This document shows, piece after piece, positions 5,364 through 5,906 of a stretch of DNA of 5,906 nucleotides. The stretch spans positions 1 to 5,906 of the forward strand of contig JAUXGS010000068.1 in the NCBI GenBank assembly GCA_030621945.1, in the 5' to 3' direction. Below the pieces are notes generated by a model. That model made no database searches. It worked only from the letters and a program-made list of their open reading frames with translations, and was not told the DNA's origin. The position numbers and the translations under genes are program-made. The stretch comes from Methanosarcinales archaeon (GTDB taxonomy: Archaea; Halobacteriota; Syntropharchaeia; Alkanophagales; Methanospirareceae). Positions within the stretch are counted from its first letter, which is position 1, and each line of letters starts with the position of its first letter.

Positions 5364-5906
5364 AGAACGAAGTCGTAGCTGGCGGCTATAACGATAACAA
5401 AAGTAGCTCAGGCATAACCGTCTTTGAAGACGATGGCACGTTCAAGTTCTTCTATCCGACAAGCTCCCAAATAATAACGGACATTGAACTCGGTGACGTG
5501 AATAACGACGGCGTGGATGACATCGTGGCCGTGGCGTGCAATAATGAGTACAGTTGGGTATATGCCTTCAAAGGGACTGATGGGAGTAATCTAACGGACT
5601 GGCCCAAGCACTTCCCTGACGAAGTTATTGAAGACATTGCGCTTGGCAATCTGGACGGAGTTGGTGGCTTGGATATTGCTGCTATATCAGGCGGATCCCC
5701 TCCACCGACCCTTTATGCCTTCAACAGCACGGGTAACGAGCTGTGGAGCAATACAACGGTCTGGGGCAGGTCGGTAGAAATAGGAAACGTTGACAACGAT
5801 CCTGAAGAGGAGGTTGTAATTGGCGATTACGCATCCAATAGCGTACGTGTTTACGATGGTGATACAGACACCCTTGAATATTCCTTCTCTACGAACTACC
5901 GCCGGC
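5348..5906 (+). CDS. FG-GAP repeat protein, continuation in shifted frame, cut by window end
   Basis: From 5348 a different frame is open without a stop to the last base, at least 186 codons, and continues the repeat pattern of the preceding piece. Visible repeats are VDNDVKNEVVAGG (5348 on), IITDIELGDVNNDGVDDIVA (5471 on), VIEDIALGNLDGVGGLDIAA (5624 on) and SVEIGNVDNDPEEEVVIGDY (5771 on). They are spaced about 49-51 residues apart, as expected for beta-propeller blades. Each is followed by a strand ending in a V/L-Y-A/V-F/Y-like motif (WVYAFKGTDG, TLYAFNSTG, VRVYDGD). Typical D-x-(N/D)-x-D-G-x-x-D calcium loops are best kept in the blade at 5471. It has no start codon or Shine-Dalgarno sequence of its own at its beginning; the first GTG in frame is at 5498. 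It is best read as the remainder of the gene that starts at 5028, extracellular and possibly surface-bound, with its C-terminus beyond the window. Confidence 0.8.

Noticed and set aside
1..5906. CRISPR array or toxin-antitoxin/defence system
   Set aside because: No regularly spaced repeats, cas-like proteins or toxin-antitoxin gene pair were seen anywhere in the window.

Overview
The window looks archaeal, most likely a euryarchaeon. It encodes GatE, the archaea-specific subunit of the tRNA-dependent Glu-tRNA(Gln) amidotransferase, and a short archaeal-type NMD3 protein. Genes are preceded by TATA boxes (some with a BRE-like purine stretch) about 25-55 bases before the start codon, and one ends at oligo-T runs typical of archaeal termination. 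The secreted FG-GAP protein at the right end would fit methanogen or ANME-like lineages, but I cannot place the genus from sequence alone.

Layout. Positions 1-77 hold an oligo-T terminator for a minus-strand four-helix membrane protein (78-692) that resembles only the membrane half of DUF2254 proteins. Positions 741-1124 contain no intact gene of normal size. They hold a possible leaderless 31-codon reading frame whose sequence recalls the N-terminus of 'PSRYN' radical SAM/SPASM maturases, probably decayed, and a cluster of inverted repeats. A small one-finger C2H2 zinc-finger protein follows (1125-1427, minus) with its own TATA box. Positions 1428-1930 hold that promoter, a short hairpin and otherwise nothing I can identify.

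The core is a divergent pair of translation genes. gatE (1931-3826, minus) makes the amidotransferase subunit that recognises mischarged Glu-tRNA(Gln). The NMD3-family gene (3982-4875, plus) encodes a zinc-binding protein implicated in large ribosomal subunit maturation. The 155 bases between them carry two copies of an 11-base AT-rich element exactly 50 bases apart, each placed to act as a TATA element for one of the two genes.

The right end (5028 to the window edge) is a secreted FG-GAP/VCBS-repeat protein with the clearest promoter and Shine-Dalgarno sequence in the window. Its reading frame is broken by an apparent one-base deletion near 5346: the first frame stops at 5363, and the same repeat architecture continues in another frame through the end of the window.

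No CRISPR array, tRNA, rRNA or intact insertion sequence was seen.
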